Below, in pieces: positions 38,960-49,056 of a stretch of DNA of 64,000 nt. The DNA comes from Thermogutta terrifontis. Lineage in GTDB: Bacteria; Planctomycetota; Planctomycetia; Pirellulales; Thermoguttaceae. The number at the start of each line of letters is the position of its first letter. The first letter of the stretch is position 1. A program made the translations under genes and the position numbers. The stretch lies in NCBI RefSeq assembly GCF_002277955.1, contig NZ_CP018477.1:806001-870000 (forward strand). The letters are read 5' to 3'. Under the pieces are notes generated by a model. The model had not been told where the DNA came from. It did no database searches and saw nothing but the letters and a program-made list of their open reading frames with translations.

Positions 38960-38994
38960 AAAAAAGAGCCTGACCGCGAAAACGGCGTGCAGGC
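38960..38994 (-). terminator. Probable terminator of the peptide transporter operon
   Basis: GCCTG (38968-38972) pairs with CAGGC (38990-38994), extended by CCG with CGG, around an AAAA loop. On the minus strand it is followed by TCTTTTTTACC. It lies ~90 bp past the last transporter gene. Confidence 0.55.
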
Positions 38995-39085
38995 CCCAGG
39001 GCGTACCGAACGGGAGACGCGGCGAAAAAGCACAAGGCCGAAATCGGGGCCAATCAAGCCTTTCCGGAGCCTTCCCGGTTGCTTT

Positions 39086-40195
39086 TCAGCGCGTCGCCGC
39101 GGGGCCACTGACCGTGGTTTCAGGGGCGTCCATTTCCTCGACAAATTCGCCACGACCCGCCAGGTCCTTCTCCACGGCATGACATCGAACGTAGTGGCCG
39201 CCGAGATTCAGAATCCGCGGAGGTTCCGTGCGACAGATATCCATCCGGCGAGGACACCGTGGATGAAAGCGACAACCCGCCGGAGGATTGTCGGGACTCG
39301 GCGGATCGCCTTCCAGAATGATCCGCTGTCGGCCGCTCTTCGGATCCATCGTCGGAATCGCTGACAGGAGCGCCTGCGTGTAGGGATGGAGAGGTTCGGC
39401 ATACAGTCGTCGGCTGTCGGCAAGCTCCACGATCTCGCCCAGGTACATCACCGCCACGCGGTCGGAAAGGTATTCCACCACGGACAAATCGTGGGAAATA
39501 AAGAGATACGTGAGGTGACGTTTTTCTCGCAATTCGACCAGCAAATTGATGATTTGCGACTGGATGGACACATCCAGGGCGGAGAGCGGCTCGTCAAGGA
39601 CGACGAAGTCCGGTCGAAGGACAAGCGCCCGGGCGATGCTCACTCGCTGGCGTTGTCCCCCGGACAGTTCGTGCGGATAGCGTGTCATCATGTCGGGATC
39701 GAGTCCGACTTCGCGGAGGATGGCGGCCACCAGTTCCCGGCGTCTTCGCTGCTGTTCCGCCTGCGACAGCCGCTGGGGAACCGCGGACGGATCGTCCTTT
39801 TTCTTCTCCTGAAGTAAGTCGGGATGGACGATGAGCCCTTCCTCGACGATGCTGCCGATGGTCATTCGTGGATTGAGGGAGCTGAATGGATCCTGAAACA
39901 CGATTTGCATGAACCGCCGGAGGTTGCGAAGTTCGGGACCGCGGCAGGTCACAATATTCCGTCCAGCAAAAAAAATGTCCCCGCTGGTCGGTTCGATGAG
40001 GCGGAGGATCGTTCGGCCGAGGGTTGTCTTACCGCAACCCGATTCGCCCACCAGGCCGAGCGTCTCGCCCTTGCGGATGGCAAACGAGACGTCGTCCACT
40101 GCCCGGGTGTAGCGCGTGATACGGGAAAGCAGCCCTTCCCGCTTGGGAAAGTACTTCTTGAGGTGACGAACGTGAAGGAGGATCTGGTCAGCCAT
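39086..40195 (-). CDS. dppF: Oligo/dipeptide ABC transporter ATP-binding protein (DppF type)
   Basis: About 369 residues. Walker [16 protein letters not shown]-loop [13 protein letters not shown], signature [15 protein letters not shown], Walker [13 protein letters not shown], and the C-terminal oligopeptide-transporter extension with a Cys-rich [14 protein letters not shown] (Fe-S-like in this family). It is one of two ATPases driving peptide uptake. ATG at 40195 overlaps the dppD stop by 8 bp, so the over-long frame is rejected. Specificity for dipeptides, oligopeptides or other solutes cannot be told. Confidence 0.94.
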   Translation of the reverse strand: MADQILLHVRHLKKYFPKREGLLSRITRYTRAVDDVSFAIRKGETLGLVGESGCGKTTLGRTILRLIEPTSGDIFFAGRNIVTCRGPELRNLRRFMQIVFQDPFSSLNPRMTIGSIVEEGLIVHPDLLQEKKKDDPSAVPQRLSQAEQQRRRRELVAAILREVGLDPDMMTRYPHELSGGQRQRVSIARALVLRPDFVVLDEPLSALDVSIQSQIINLLVELREKRHLTYLFISHDLSVVEYLSDRVAVMYLGEIVELADSRRLYAEPLHPYTQALLSAIPTMDPKSGRQRIILEGDPPSPDNPPAGCRFHPRCPRRMDICRTEPPRILNLGGHYVRCHAVEKDLAGRGEFVEEMDAPETTVSGPAATR

Positions 40196-41279
40196 TGTTT
40201 CGATTGGTCGGAACGTCGTCGAACGAAAGTTCCCCAGCAAAGTGACACCGCACCCAGTGGCCGGGGGCCAGGACGCGGAGTTCTGGTTCCTGCTGCCGGC
40301 AAATCTCCTGACAGTAATCGCAGCGGGGATGAAACTTGCAACCGGGCGGGAAATCCTTGGGATTGGGGACATTCCCCTTGATGGTGGCCAGCTTTTTCCC
40401 TTTATCTTCTCCCAGGCGGGGACGCGATCGGAGAAGGCCCACCGTGTATGGGTGGAGCGGCTGCGTGAACAGGGTTTCCACGGGAGCCCGCTCCACAATT
40501 TTGGAGGCGTACATGACCGCCACCTCGTGTGCCAGCTCCGCGACCACCCCCAGATCGTGGGTGATGATGAGGATGGCCATTCGTTGCTTCTGCTGAATTT
40601 CTCGAAGAAGCTCCAAAATCTGAGCCTGAATGGTGACGTCCAGGGCCGTGGTGGGTTCGTCGGCGATGAGCAGTTTTGGCCGGCACGCCAGGGCCATGGC
40701 GATCATCACGCGCTGCCGCATCCCCCCAGAAAACTGGTGCGGGTAGTCCCGCCAGCGTTTTTCCGCGTCGGGAATCCCCACCTGCTTGAGTGAGTCAATC
40801 ATCAATTGTTTGGCACGTTCCGCGGAGATTCGGCCGCCGCGGTTTCCCTCTTCGCGGTGGTGGAGTCGGATCGCCTCCAGGATCTGGGAGCCCACCGTGA
40901 AAACCGGGTTGAGGGAAGTCATCGGCTCCTGAAAGATCATGGCAATTTTGCCGCCCCGCACTTTCCGCATCTCTGGCTCACTGAGTTGGGTGAGGACGCG
41001 GACGCCGTCTTCATCGTGGTAGGTGATCTTGCCGCCGACGATTTGGCCGGGCGGCGCCACCAGCCGCATGATCGACAGGGCGGTCACCGACTTGCCGCAC
41101 CCCGATTCACCGACCAGCCCCAGCGTTCGTCCCGGATATATCTCCAGCGAGACGTCATCCACGGCGCGGAGAGTGGCTTCCTCGGTGAAGAAGTATGTGC
41201 GGAGGTTCTCCACCCGGAGCAGGGGATCCAGCCGTGTCGTTTGACTCTGCATGTTTTCGGATTGGGCAGAAACGGGCAT
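40188..41279 (-). CDS. dppD: Oligo/dipeptide ABC transporter ATP-binding protein (DppD type)
   Basis: About 363 residues. Walker [30 protein letters not shown], signature [15 protein letters not shown], Walker [15 protein letters not shown], and the C-terminal [14 protein letters not shown] cluster. It pairs with DppF to hydrolyse ATP for import. I use the ATG at 41279; upstream TTG/GTG codons have weaker support and no start has a strong ribosome site. The gene follows dppC after a ~90-bp gap. Confidence 0.93.
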   Translation of the reverse strand: MPVSAQSENMQSQTTRLDPLLRVENLRTYFFTEEATLRAVDDVSLEIYPGRTLGLVGESGCGKSVTALSIMRLVAPPGQIVGGKITYHDEDGVRVLTQLSEPEMRKVRGGKIAMIFQEPMTSLNPVFTVGSQILEAIRLHHREEGNRGGRISAERAKQLMIDSLKQVGIPDAEKRWRDYPHQFSGGMRQRVMIAMALACRPKLLIADEPTTALDVTIQAQILELLREIQQKQRMAILIITHDLGVVAELAHEVAVMYASKIVERAPVETLFTQPLHPYTVGLLRSRPRLGEDKGKKLATIKGNVPNPKDFPPGCKFHPRCDYCQEICRQQEPELRVLAPGHWVRCHFAGELSFDDVPTNRNNG

Positions 41280-41369
41280 GAATCGTATCTCGTGCAGTCT
41301 GTCGCGTTTATTTCTCGGCACTTATCGGCAAACTCGTGCGGTGGGCCATTTCCTATTCCGCCGCAGACG

Positions 41370-42641
41370 CTAAATGCGCAGTCGGGGATCCATGGCGTCG
41401 CGAAGTCCGTTACCCACCAGGTTGAAGGCCGTCACGGTAATAAACATCGCCAGCGAGGGGAAGACCACCAGCCACCAGTAGTGATAGTTCTCACTTCCCT
41501 GGCGGAGAAGCAAGCCCCAGCTTGGGGCAGGGAGGCGGACGCCAAAACCCAGCAGACTTAACCCCGCCTCGGTGATGATGGCGCCTGCAATCCCGAAGGG
41601 GGCGGCGACCATCGCCGGGGAAAGCGAATTCGGCAACACGTGCCAGAACAGCACGCGGAGGTTCGTCGCGCCAGTCGCTCGGGCGGCCGCAACATAGTCA
41701 AGATTTCGCTGTTTCAGGACCTCGCCCCGAATCAGCCGGGCGACGGTCGGCCAACCGGTCAATCCGATCACCACCATGATGATGTAAATGCTCTGGCCCA
41801 ACAGACCCACGAGAGTCAGGATCAAAAAGAATGCCGGAAACAGCATGATCACCTCGATGATACGCGAGATGAGGATGTCCACGAACCCACCATAATAGCC
41901 CGCAATAGCCCCCAACACGATCCCAATGACCATGTAAATGCCCACCGCCACGAAACCAACTGTGAGGGAAATCCGCAGACCGTAGATCATCCTCACGAGG
42001 ACATCCCGGCCCACGTCGTCTGTGCCCAAAATGTGAGGAAAGCCATCGTTGCTCTTTCGCCAGAACAGGACTTGCTCCCCGGTGTTGGGATTTGTTGTGA
42101 ACCGCGGCTTGCGGTAAAACGGGGGTTTGACGGGGGAGTCCATATCCTGCTCGGTCGGCCCGAAAGGAATCAGGGGATACACAGCCCGAGCTGTCCCCTG
42201 ACGGGCAAACTCCTCTTCCGGGAATGTTCGGGCACGGTAGCGATTGTCGGGGCGGACGCCGGGAATCATGAAAATGCCGCCAAGTCCCAGAATGGCCAGG
42301 GCGTAGACCGCGGCGTACTTTCCCACAGGAAGCAGCTTCTCCGGATAACGGCGACGGTAGCGAAGAGCGTGGATGACCACGCCAATCAGCCAGGGGAAAA
42401 AGGCCACCATCGCCAGGTTGAACCAGTAGTCCACCGTTTCCTCGGGATTGAAGAGTGCGCGGAACCACGGCCAGGCCGTCCCGCGCTCGTCGTGGTAGTA
42501 AAACGGAATATTGCAGGCCAGGACGGGGGCGAAAATGGCAATCAGAAAGAGCACCGCCAGAACCCACAAAGACCCTACCGAAAACGGGTTCTTGCGGAAC
42601 TGTTTCCACACAATTTGCCAGTAGGACTGACCGGAGGTCAT
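41370..42641 (-). CDS. dppC: Peptide ABC transporter permease (DppC type) with inserted membrane segments
   Basis: 423 residues against ~300 usual. The C-terminal half is a standard DppC: GTDDVGRDVLVRMIYGLRISL, then the EAA loop GEVLKQRNLDYVAAARATGA and the terminal NGLRDAMDPRL. Between the first helix and that core, residues ~42-210 form an insertion with two predicted extra transmembrane helices (AMVAFFPWLIGVVIHAL, YAAVYALAILGLGGIFMI) and a hydrophilic stretch. It overlaps dppB by 4 bp (ATGA), so the two are co-translated. Confidence 0.92.
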   Translation of the reverse strand: MTSGQSYWQIVWKQFRKNPFSVGSLWVLAVLFLIAIFAPVLACNIPFYYHDERGTAWPWFRALFNPEETVDYWFNLAMVAFFPWLIGVVIHALRYRRRYPEKLLPVGKYAAVYALAILGLGGIFMIPGVRPDNRYRARTFPEEEFARQGTARAVYPLIPFGPTEQDMDSPVKPPFYRKPRFTTNPNTGEQVLFWRKSNDGFPHILGTDDVGRDVLVRMIYGLRISLTVGFVAVGIYMVIGIVLGAIAGYYGGFVDILISRIIEVIMLFPAFFLILTLVGLLGQSIYIIMVVIGLTGWPTVARLIRGEVLKQRNLDYVAAARATGATNLRVLFWHVLPNSLSPAMVAAPFGIAGAIITEAGLSLLGFGVRLPAPSWGLLLRQGSENYHYWWLVVFPSLAMFITVTAFNLVGNGLRDAMDPRLRI

Positions 42642-44458
42642 TTCTCCTCACCCTGAGCGGAAAAGGTAATCCGCGGATCCACCAGCACGTAGAGAATGTC
42701 CGTCAAAAGGATGCTCAATAGAACGATAATGGCGTCGATATAGATGAGCGCCATCAGCGTGGGATAGTCTTTCTGTTCTATGGATTCCCAGCTCAGACGA
42801 CCCATTCCGTGTATTCCAAAGATGTACTCGACAAGAACGCTCCCGCCCAAAAGCGCGGGCAAAAAGCTGGAAAACAACGTGAGAATGGGAATGAGCGCGT
42901 TCCGCAAAGCGTGCTTGAAGATCACGGTAAATTCGGAAAGCCCTTTGGCCCGAGCAGTACGGATATAGTCCTGCGAGATGACCTCCAGCATGCTCGTCCG
43001 AGCATACATCGCCAGCCCCGCCAGACTGAAAAGCGACAGACACATAACAGGCAGGAAAGCATGCCAGAGGTAGTCCAGAAGGTATCGTGGCCAGGAAAAG
43101 TTTTCCGCACCTTGGGAGTGCAACCCAATCATGGGAAACCATTTGAGATAATCCCCGTAGCAAAAAAAGAGCAACAGTAACATGGCGGCAACAAAGGACG
43201 GGATGGAATAAAGAAGAAAAAGCGTCAGACTGATCGCGCGATCCGTCAGGGTGTTGCGTTTGACAGCGGCAATGATCCCGGCGGGGATGGCGATCAGGTA
43301 GGTGACCAGCTCGGCCATCAGTATGAGCGGCGCCGAGACGATCACCGCATTCCAGATCTTGGTGGCCACGGGTTCCCGGGTTTTGGTGGCCGACCGACCG
43401 AACTGGAACGTGACCAGACGCCACACCATGTGGGCATACTGAGTATCTGTGAACACGTAGGCCACTCGAAGGAGAAAAGGCGGCTCGTAGCGCTGCCGGT
43501 AAAGCTCATAATGGGCGATCCAGTTTTCCGCCACTTCCTCCACGAGGGACTCGGGAGCATCGGCGGGCACATCCAGCCGAAGCGGCTCGCGGACCAGCCG
43601 TCGCAGGGCCAGGCTGGCCACGAATTTTTCCCGAAGTGTCGAATCACCCAGAAGTTTTTCCGCGAAGAAACGAACTGTTTGCGGATCGAGGTAATCGAGC
43701 TCTTCAAGGAGCTGAGTTTGGGACATCTGGCAAAGGGCGTGGAAACGAGATTCCAGTTCGGCACGTTCCGTGCTGCTGAGAGGCCGGGTGGTGGATTCTG
43801 TTCGCTTCCACCACAGCCGCCAGGCGCCGACCACGTACGGTGTTTCCTCCTCTCTTGGCCGGGCGGAATAGGTAAAGACGAACGGTTCCACCACCATGGA
43901 ATTCAAGGCATGGATGAGTCCGATTTTGACCTGCCGATCCACATCTGGGGACTCGAGCAGCCGGACGGCAAATGGGACGCCGTGATGGCCCAGGTCCTCG
44001 CAGAATACCTGCACGTAGGCCGCCACGGCCTGGGCGAGGCGGGCATGTTCCGCGGGATCTTCCAGGCGAGCGCGAAACCGAGGAATCCCGAGCGAACGGA
44101 GAAACGCGAGACGCTCGTGGCCGTTCGGCAGCCGCGTCGGATCATGGGCCAGGACGGCCAGTTCGGCAGCGATCTGGGATTGGCTGGCTACCCGATAGTA
44201 TCCGGCCCAGTACACCGCCTGCGAATAATCGCGAAAATACCGGAAGTTAAGCAGGAGAGGCCGATCGAGCTTGAGATCCCGCTTTTGAATAAGATACGCC
44301 TCGCGGGTTTGAGTGGTCTGGCCGGCCAGCCCGGTGGCCCCAAGCTGCATCAAAAGGGGATCTCCCGGCGCAAGTTGCATGATGCAGAATGACACCACCG
44401 TGATCCCGAACAAGGTGGGGATCATCAGCAGAAGGCGGCGGACAATATAACTCCACAC
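42638..44458 (-). CDS. dppB: Peptide ABC transporter permease (DppB type) with a large inserted helical domain
   Basis: 606 residues, nearly twice the usual ~335. The N-terminal helix (RRLLLMIPTLFGITVVSF), APGDP and LDRPLLLNFRYF are standard, and the core resumes at ~353 (FGRSATKTREPV) with five helices, the EAA loop (EVISQDYIRTARAKGLSE) and a normal C terminus. Residues ~76-340 are a hydrophilic insertion whose helical pattern (KIGLIHALNSMV, VRFFAEKLLGDSTLREKFVA) resembles HEAT repeats; topology puts it on the outer face of the membrane. It is preceded by the solute-binding gene with an 84-bp gap. Confidence 0.92.
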   Translation of the reverse strand: MWSYIVRRLLLMIPTLFGITVVSFCIMQLAPGDPLLMQLGATGLAGQTTQTREAYLIQKRDLKLDRPLLLNFRYFRDYSQAVYWAGYYRVASQSQIAAELAVLAHDPTRLPNGHERLAFLRSLGIPRFRARLEDPAEHARLAQAVAAYVQVFCEDLGHHGVPFAVRLLESPDVDRQVKIGLIHALNSMVVEPFVFTYSARPREEETPYVVGAWRLWWKRTESTTRPLSSTERAELESRFHALCQMSQTQLLEELDYLDPQTVRFFAEKLLGDSTLREKFVASLALRRLVREPLRLDVPADAPESLVEEVAENWIAHYELYRQRYEPPFLLRVAYVFTDTQYAHMVWRLVTFQFGRSATKTREPVATKIWNAVIVSAPLILMAELVTYLIAIPAGIIAAVKRNTLTDRAISLTLFLLYSIPSFVAAMLLLLFFCYGDYLKWFPMIGLHSQGAENFSWPRYLLDYLWHAFLPVMCLSLFSLAGLAMYARTSMLEVISQDYIRTARAKGLSEFTVIFKHALRNALIPILTLFSSFLPALLGGSVLVEYIFGIHGMGRLSWESIEQKDYPTLMALIYIDAIIVLLSILLTDILYVLVDPRITFSAQGEEK

Positions 44459-44542
44459 GGGTCGCTGAACTCTCCTCAGCAGGTCAAGCCGGATGTGACG
44501 AATGTATGCCGACGTCTGTTGCCGTTCCCCGCACCCCAGGCA

Positions 44543-46447
44543 TCACGGTCCCACGGCACGCGGCCGGGACGCATACCATTCGCGGCTGTCGTAGCAGGGA
44601 CGAATCTTGTAAAACTTGATGTTTTGCAGCCGGGTATCGTACCCTCCCGTCGCCCGATCTGTGAACAGGAAAGTGTAGGGTTGATCTTCGTAAATCCGTC
44701 GGTGGATTTGCTTGTATAGCTCGTGCTGTTTTTGCTCGTCCATGGTCACACGCAGTTCCTCGATGAGCTTGTCCACCTCCGGGTTGCGGTAGGCCACGTG
44801 ATTGGAACTGTCGGGAACCTCCGCCTGGCTGGAATGCCACAGTTGGAAGGGATCCTGCTTCCAGGAGAGCGCCCAGCCCAGCATGGCTGCTTCATACTCC
44901 CGTTTGCGGAGTTTTTGCAGCATCAGATTCCACTTGGTGGGCGCGATCTGGACGTCGATGCCGATTTTCCGACACTCCTCTTTGATAATCTCGGCGATCT
45001 GTCGGTAGCTGGGAGCGTCGGTGTAGATCATGAGTTCGAAGCGGGCAGGAACCTTGACGCCATCAATCACTTTATCCAGCACGCCGTCATTGTCCGTGTC
45101 CTGCCAGCCTGCCTTGGTAAGTAGCTCTTTGGCCTTGGTTGGATCGTAAGGAATGGGCGGAAGCGAGCTATCGTAAGAGCTGCTGCCAGGGAGGAAAGGT
45201 CCTGTGGTCCGTTCCGCCAGTCCGCGGAAGACCTTCTCGATGATTGTGTCCACGGGAATGACGTAGGCCAGAGCCCAGCGGAATTCCTTGTCCCGGAAGA
45301 CCGGTTTCGTCAGGTTGTAGCCGATGTACCGGTAGCCCGGATATGCAAAGTCCACCAGGTTCACTTTCTTCGCCAAAACGTTGGGATGTTGCTTAGCCTG
45401 GAGAAACTGGTCTTTGTCGGGGATTCCAGCGAAATCAAGTTGATTTTGCAGGAGCATTTGGGTGTTGGTGTTGGGGTTGGAGATACACCGGTAGACAACA
45501 CCGCTGAAGTAGTAAGGATTCCCCCAGTAATCGGGATTCCGTACCAACACAAGCCGCTGCTGGGAAACCCATTCTTTGAAAATCATTGGGCCGGTACCGC
45601 ACATCATCTTGTTGGCCCAGTGGTTGTTAAAGCCGTCGGCGAACTCTTTGGACGAGAAATCAAAAGAGATCGGTTCCCCAGTGGCGTTCACCGAAAAAAC
45701 GTGCCGCGGAATGATCGGCACGCCGCCCAGCGTGAATTCTTTGGCCAAAAAATAGGGCTTCTTCCACCGGACCTTCACGGTGTACTTGTCCACCGCCCGA
45801 TATTCGATCATCGACCGCTGGCTTTCGTCTGTGGCGGTGGGATCTTCGTAATAACTGCGAATATGGGCGGCCTCGACATTGGGATTGAGGACGCAATCGA
45901 ACGTGAACGTGACGTCGCGGGAGGTCAGTTCAGCCTCGGGAAGTGGTTTACCATTCGGCAACTTCATGGGGTGCCACTTCACCCCTTTGCGGAGGTGAAT
46001 GGTAAATTCGAGATTTTTCTCGTCGAACTCCCATTTCTCTGCGAGCACCGGCTCCCACTCGTCGGGATTGTCAAACCGCGGTTCCGCCAGAGTTTCGTAC
46101 ACCCGCGATTGGAACGCCTCGGAGACAGTATCCGATGCCGTGATCGGGTTGAGGGTATCTGGGTCGTCTGGGTAACTGAGTAAAAGCACATCGTTTTCGG
46201 CGGGGGGAACACCAGCTCGGGTAAGACGTGGTTTGGCAGGGCTGGTCCCGCCCGCCGATTCAGCCGCGCTTTGCGATATTCCCTTGCTCTCTTGGGCGGA
46301 GCTTCCGGAGTCGGTCCGGCTGCATCCCACCAGAGTGAGGCCGATGCACAAAGCGGCCAGCGTAAAGCGAATTCTCCAATTCTGCCACACACACCTTGCG
46401 GTTAGCGGATGCAAAGTGATCGCGGCATGATTTTGATGCTCGGCCAT
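44543..46447 (-). CDS. Peptide ABC transporter solute-binding lipoprotein (SBP family 5)
   Basis: About 634 residues. A signal sequence ends in the lipobox LTLVGC. The mature part has the SBP_bac_5 layout, for example YETLAEPRFDNP, FEFTIHLRKGVKW-like FTIHLRKGVKW, and EFRWALAYVIPVD. It captures peptides or related solutes outside the inner membrane and delivers them to DppBC. GAGGTG twelve bases before the ATG at 46447 supports that start. It is the first gene of the operon SBP-dppB-dppC-dppD-dppF. It is ~100 residues longer than E. coli DppA, possibly to fit the enlarged permeases (inference). Confidence 0.93.
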   Translation of the reverse strand: MAEHQNHAAITLHPLTARCVWQNWRIRFTLAALCIGLTLVGCSRTDSGSSAQESKGISQSAAESAGGTSPAKPRLTRAGVPPAENDVLLLSYPDDPDTLNPITASDTVSEAFQSRVYETLAEPRFDNPDEWEPVLAEKWEFDEKNLEFTIHLRKGVKWHPMKLPNGKPLPEAELTSRDVTFTFDCVLNPNVEAAHIRSYYEDPTATDESQRSMIEYRAVDKYTVKVRWKKPYFLAKEFTLGGVPIIPRHVFSVNATGEPISFDFSSKEFADGFNNHWANKMMCGTGPMIFKEWVSQQRLVLVRNPDYWGNPYYFSGVVYRCISNPNTNTQMLLQNQLDFAGIPDKDQFLQAKQHPNVLAKKVNLVDFAYPGYRYIGYNLTKPVFRDKEFRWALAYVIPVDTIIEKVFRGLAERTTGPFLPGSSSYDSSLPPIPYDPTKAKELLTKAGWQDTDNDGVLDKVIDGVKVPARFELMIYTDAPSYRQIAEIIKEECRKIGIDVQIAPTKWNLMLQKLRKREYEAAMLGWALSWKQDPFQLWHSSQAEVPDSSNHVAYRNPEVDKLIEELRVTMDEQKQHELYKQIHRRIYEDQPYTFLFTDRATGGYDTRLQNIKFYKIRPCYDSREWYASRPRAVGP

Positions 46448-46806
46448 GGAAAGCACCTCAGACGGGATGATTTAACTCCATTGCGTAGTGTACGGTGTAC
46501 GCAGAGCGGAACCGCGAAAATCTCCAGAAAACAGCCCTTTCGGGTTCCCGTTCCTTCCATTGTTCCCTGGAGTCTCGCGCTTCGCCGCCCTGTTGGCTTG
46601 ACTCCACGGTGTCTTTGCCGCATGTTAGGAAAGAAGTGTTGCGCCGTCAATAACGACTGTTCAAGACCGGGAAAAATAATAAAGATGCGCAAAACGCGGG
46701 GAGGTGCTGGTTTTAGCCTGCATGTTCTTCATCCAGGGCGTCATTTTTGATCAGGTGAAAGTGGTTCCATCGAGCAAACCCGTTGCAGGATTGAGGTGAA
46801 TTTATC
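46448..46806. other. Divergent intergenic region, transporter operon / sppA
   Basis: About 360 bp that must hold the promoters of the peptide transporter operon and sppA. I could not pick a reliable -10/-35 or -24/-12 pair. No repeats or coding frame are supported. Confidence 0.45.
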
Positions 46807-47877
46807 ATGACTACCGACAATTCTCCGCCGGTCGTGGCTGCGGTGGTTCCCCCGCAACCTCCGATCGTCGTTCGTCGCTGGAGTGTGGGGGCCATTATCG
46901 TTATTGTCCTGTTGCTGCTGGGGCTCATTTTTTCCGCCTTTCTGAACATGATGCTGCTGGGGATGGTCGGGCTTCGTCTGTTCGAGACGCCGAAAGTGCG
47001 GGAGGAATATTTCTCACATTCCAAAACAGCCCGGGACAAAGTGGTCATTATGTCGCTGGAGGGCCTCATCCTGGACGGCCGGGGGTTCATGAAGGACCAG
47101 ATCGACCAGGTCATTGAGGACGAGTCGGTCAAGGCGGTGGTGCTGCGGATTAATTCGCCGGGGGGAACCGTCAGTGGCGCCGATTACATTTACCACCATC
47201 TCAAGAAGATGAAAGAAAAGCGGAACATTCCGCTGGTGGTGAGTATGGGGGCCATCGCGGCCAGTGGGGGCTATTATGTGGCCATGGCCGTGGGGGATAC
47301 ACCCCGCTCGATCTACGCCGAACCGACAACCTGGACCGGTTCCATCGGTGTGGTCATCCCGCATTACAACGCCGCGGAGCTCGCCGAAAAAATCGGCATC
47401 CAGGAGGATTCGGTGGCCAGCCATCGGTTGAAGACGATGGGGAGTATTCTCCGGCCGATGACCGAGGAAGAGCGGAAAATCTTCCAGGGGCTTGTTGACG
47501 AGAGCTTTGAAAGGTTTAAAGAGATTGTCAAATCCGGCCGACCTGTCTTTCGCAAACAAGCGGCCCTACTGGATAAGTTGGCCACCGGCCAGGTGTTCAC
47601 AGCCCAGCAGGCCAAGGCCGATGGCTTGATCGACGAGATCGGGTTCCTTGAAGATGCGGTTGACCGCGCGATCGAACTGGCCGGGCTCGATCCGGAGAAT
47701 GTCCGGGTGGTCCAGTACAAAAAGGAACCGACCATGGCGGACATCCTCTTCGGGGACACGGTGCGTTTCCCAATCCGACCAGCCGGCGCGGATTGGTCGT
47801 GGCTGCTGGAATTGAGCGTTCCCCGAGCCTATTATCTCTTCTGGCAGGGACCCGCGCTTCTCCGCAGCGGATCGTGA
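46807..47877 (+). CDS. sppA: Signal peptide peptidase SppA (S49 family)
   Basis: 356 residues. One N-terminal transmembrane helix (VGAIIVIVLLLLGLIFSAFL) is followed by a single S49 protease domain of the short (Bacillus-like) SppA type: RINSPGGTV, the nucleophile Ser in MGAIAASGGYYVAM, TGSIGVV, and the general-base Lys in HRLKTMGS. It degrades signal peptides left in the membrane after secretion. GAGGTGA precedes the ATG. It is convergent with the sulfate importer operon, and no terminator was found in the 87-bp gap. Confidence 0.94.
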   Translation: MTTDNSPPVVAAVVPPQPPIVVRRWSVGAIIVIVLLLLGLIFSAFLNMMLLGMVGLRLFETPKVREEYFSHSKTARDKVVIMSLEGLILDGRGFMKDQIDQVIEDESVKAVVLRINSPGGTVSGADYIYHHLKKMKEKRNIPLVVSMGAIAASGGYYVAMAVGDTPRSIYAEPTTWTGSIGVVIPHYNAAELAEKIGIQEDSVASHRLKTMGSILRPMTEEERKIFQGLVDESFERFKEIVKSGRPVFRKQAALLDKLATGQVFTAQQAKADGLIDEIGFLEDAVDRAIELAGLDPENVRVVQYKKEPTMADILFGDTVRFPIRPAGADWSWLLELSVPRAYYLFWQGPALLRSGS

Positions 47878-47964
47878 AGACGCGGCTTGTCGCGGCAAGC
47901 TGACCGCATGCCGGGCCCGGGATGATGGACCGCCGTCAATTGCCTGCGTCACAGATGCCCACGC

Positions 47965-49056
47965 TCACTGACCAACGGCGGCACGAAGCGGTTCGGCAGG
48001 GGGGTACTGGTGGCCATCTTCGGTGAAGCACCGCAGTTGCCTGGCCGACACGTAAACAGTATCCCCTTCCGCAAGTGCAAGTTGCGACAGGTGATGGGGA
48101 TCAATTTCGGCGAGGAAAAGTTCCCCCGATTGGGCCATCAGCCACAATTTCACCAGTCCTCCCGCCGTGTGAATTCGCTGAACCACGGCCGGGAAAGCGT
48201 GCTTATGAGGAATCGTGCTGAGGGCGAATTCGTGCGGTCGTACGAAGACCACCACCTCTTCTCCGGCCGACAGGGCCTCGGAGGTGCCAAATTCCACGCG
48301 GGAACCACGGCGAATCCCGCGAAACCTGTTCACGGTGCCGATGAATTCGGTGACAAACGCTGATTGCGGCTGATGATAAACTTCTTCCGGCGTGCCCACC
48401 TGCTCGATTCGGCCAGCGTTGAGGACGACCACACGGTCCGCGAGCTCCAGAGCCTCGTCCTGATCGTGGGTGACGAACACGCTTGTCAGACCGATCTCGT
48501 CATGCAATCCACGCAGCCAGGTGCGGAGTTGCCGACGAACCTTGGCATCCAGGGCTCCGAACGGTTCATCCAGGAGAAGTACCTGCGGGCGGATGGCCAG
48601 TGCCCGGGCCAGGGCCACCCGCTGACGCTGCCCACCCGACAGTTGATGCGGATACCGCTCGGCGAATGGCTCCAGTTGTACCAGCCGCAAAAGCTCCCGC
48701 ACTCGCGCATCGATGTCACCGGGAGAAAGCCGCAGCCGCCGCCGCTGAACGCGAAGTCCAAAAGCGATATTCTCGTAGACCGTCATGTGCCGAAACAGTG
48801 CGTAATGCTGGAATACAAACCCCACTCCCCGCTGGGACGCCGGCCGATAGGTGACGTCTTTACCATCGAACAGCAGACGGCCGGAGCCAGGGTCGGGTGC
48901 TTCCAGGCCGGCTATGATTCGCAGAAGTGTCGTCTTTCCCGAACCGGAAGGTCCCAGCAGTGCCACGAGTTCTCCCGCATGAATGGTCAGATTCACGCGA
49001 TCGAGAGCGCGAAATTTGCCGAAGGTTTTGGAGATTTCGATCACTTCGATGCGCAT
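47965..49056 (-). CDS. cysA: Sulfate/thiosulfate ABC transporter ATP-binding protein
   Basis: 363 residues. Walker [16 protein letters not shown]-loop [12 protein letters not shown], signature [15 protein letters not shown], Walker [12 protein letters not shown], and a C-terminal TOBE-like domain (~240-350). The signature and neighbours place it as CysA. ATP hydrolysis drives sulfate import through CysTW. The ATG at 49056 overlaps cysW by 16 bp and has GAGGAGG ten bases upstream. It is the last gene of the operon. Confidence 0.94.
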   Translation of the reverse strand: MRIEVIEISKTFGKFRALDRVNLTIHAGELVALLGPSGSGKTTLLRIIAGLEAPDPGSGRLLFDGKDVTYRPASQRGVGFVFQHYALFRHMTVYENIAFGLRVQRRRLRLSPGDIDARVRELLRLVQLEPFAERYPHQLSGGQRQRVALARALAIRPQVLLLDEPFGALDAKVRRQLRTWLRGLHDEIGLTSVFVTHDQDEALELADRVVVLNAGRIEQVGTPEEVYHQPQSAFVTEFIGTVNRFRGIRRGSRVEFGTSEALSAGEEVVVFVRPHEFALSTIPHKHAFPAVVQRIHTAGGLVKLWLMAQSGELFLAEIDPHHLSQLALAEGDTVYVSARQLRCFTEDGHQYPPAEPLRAAVGQ

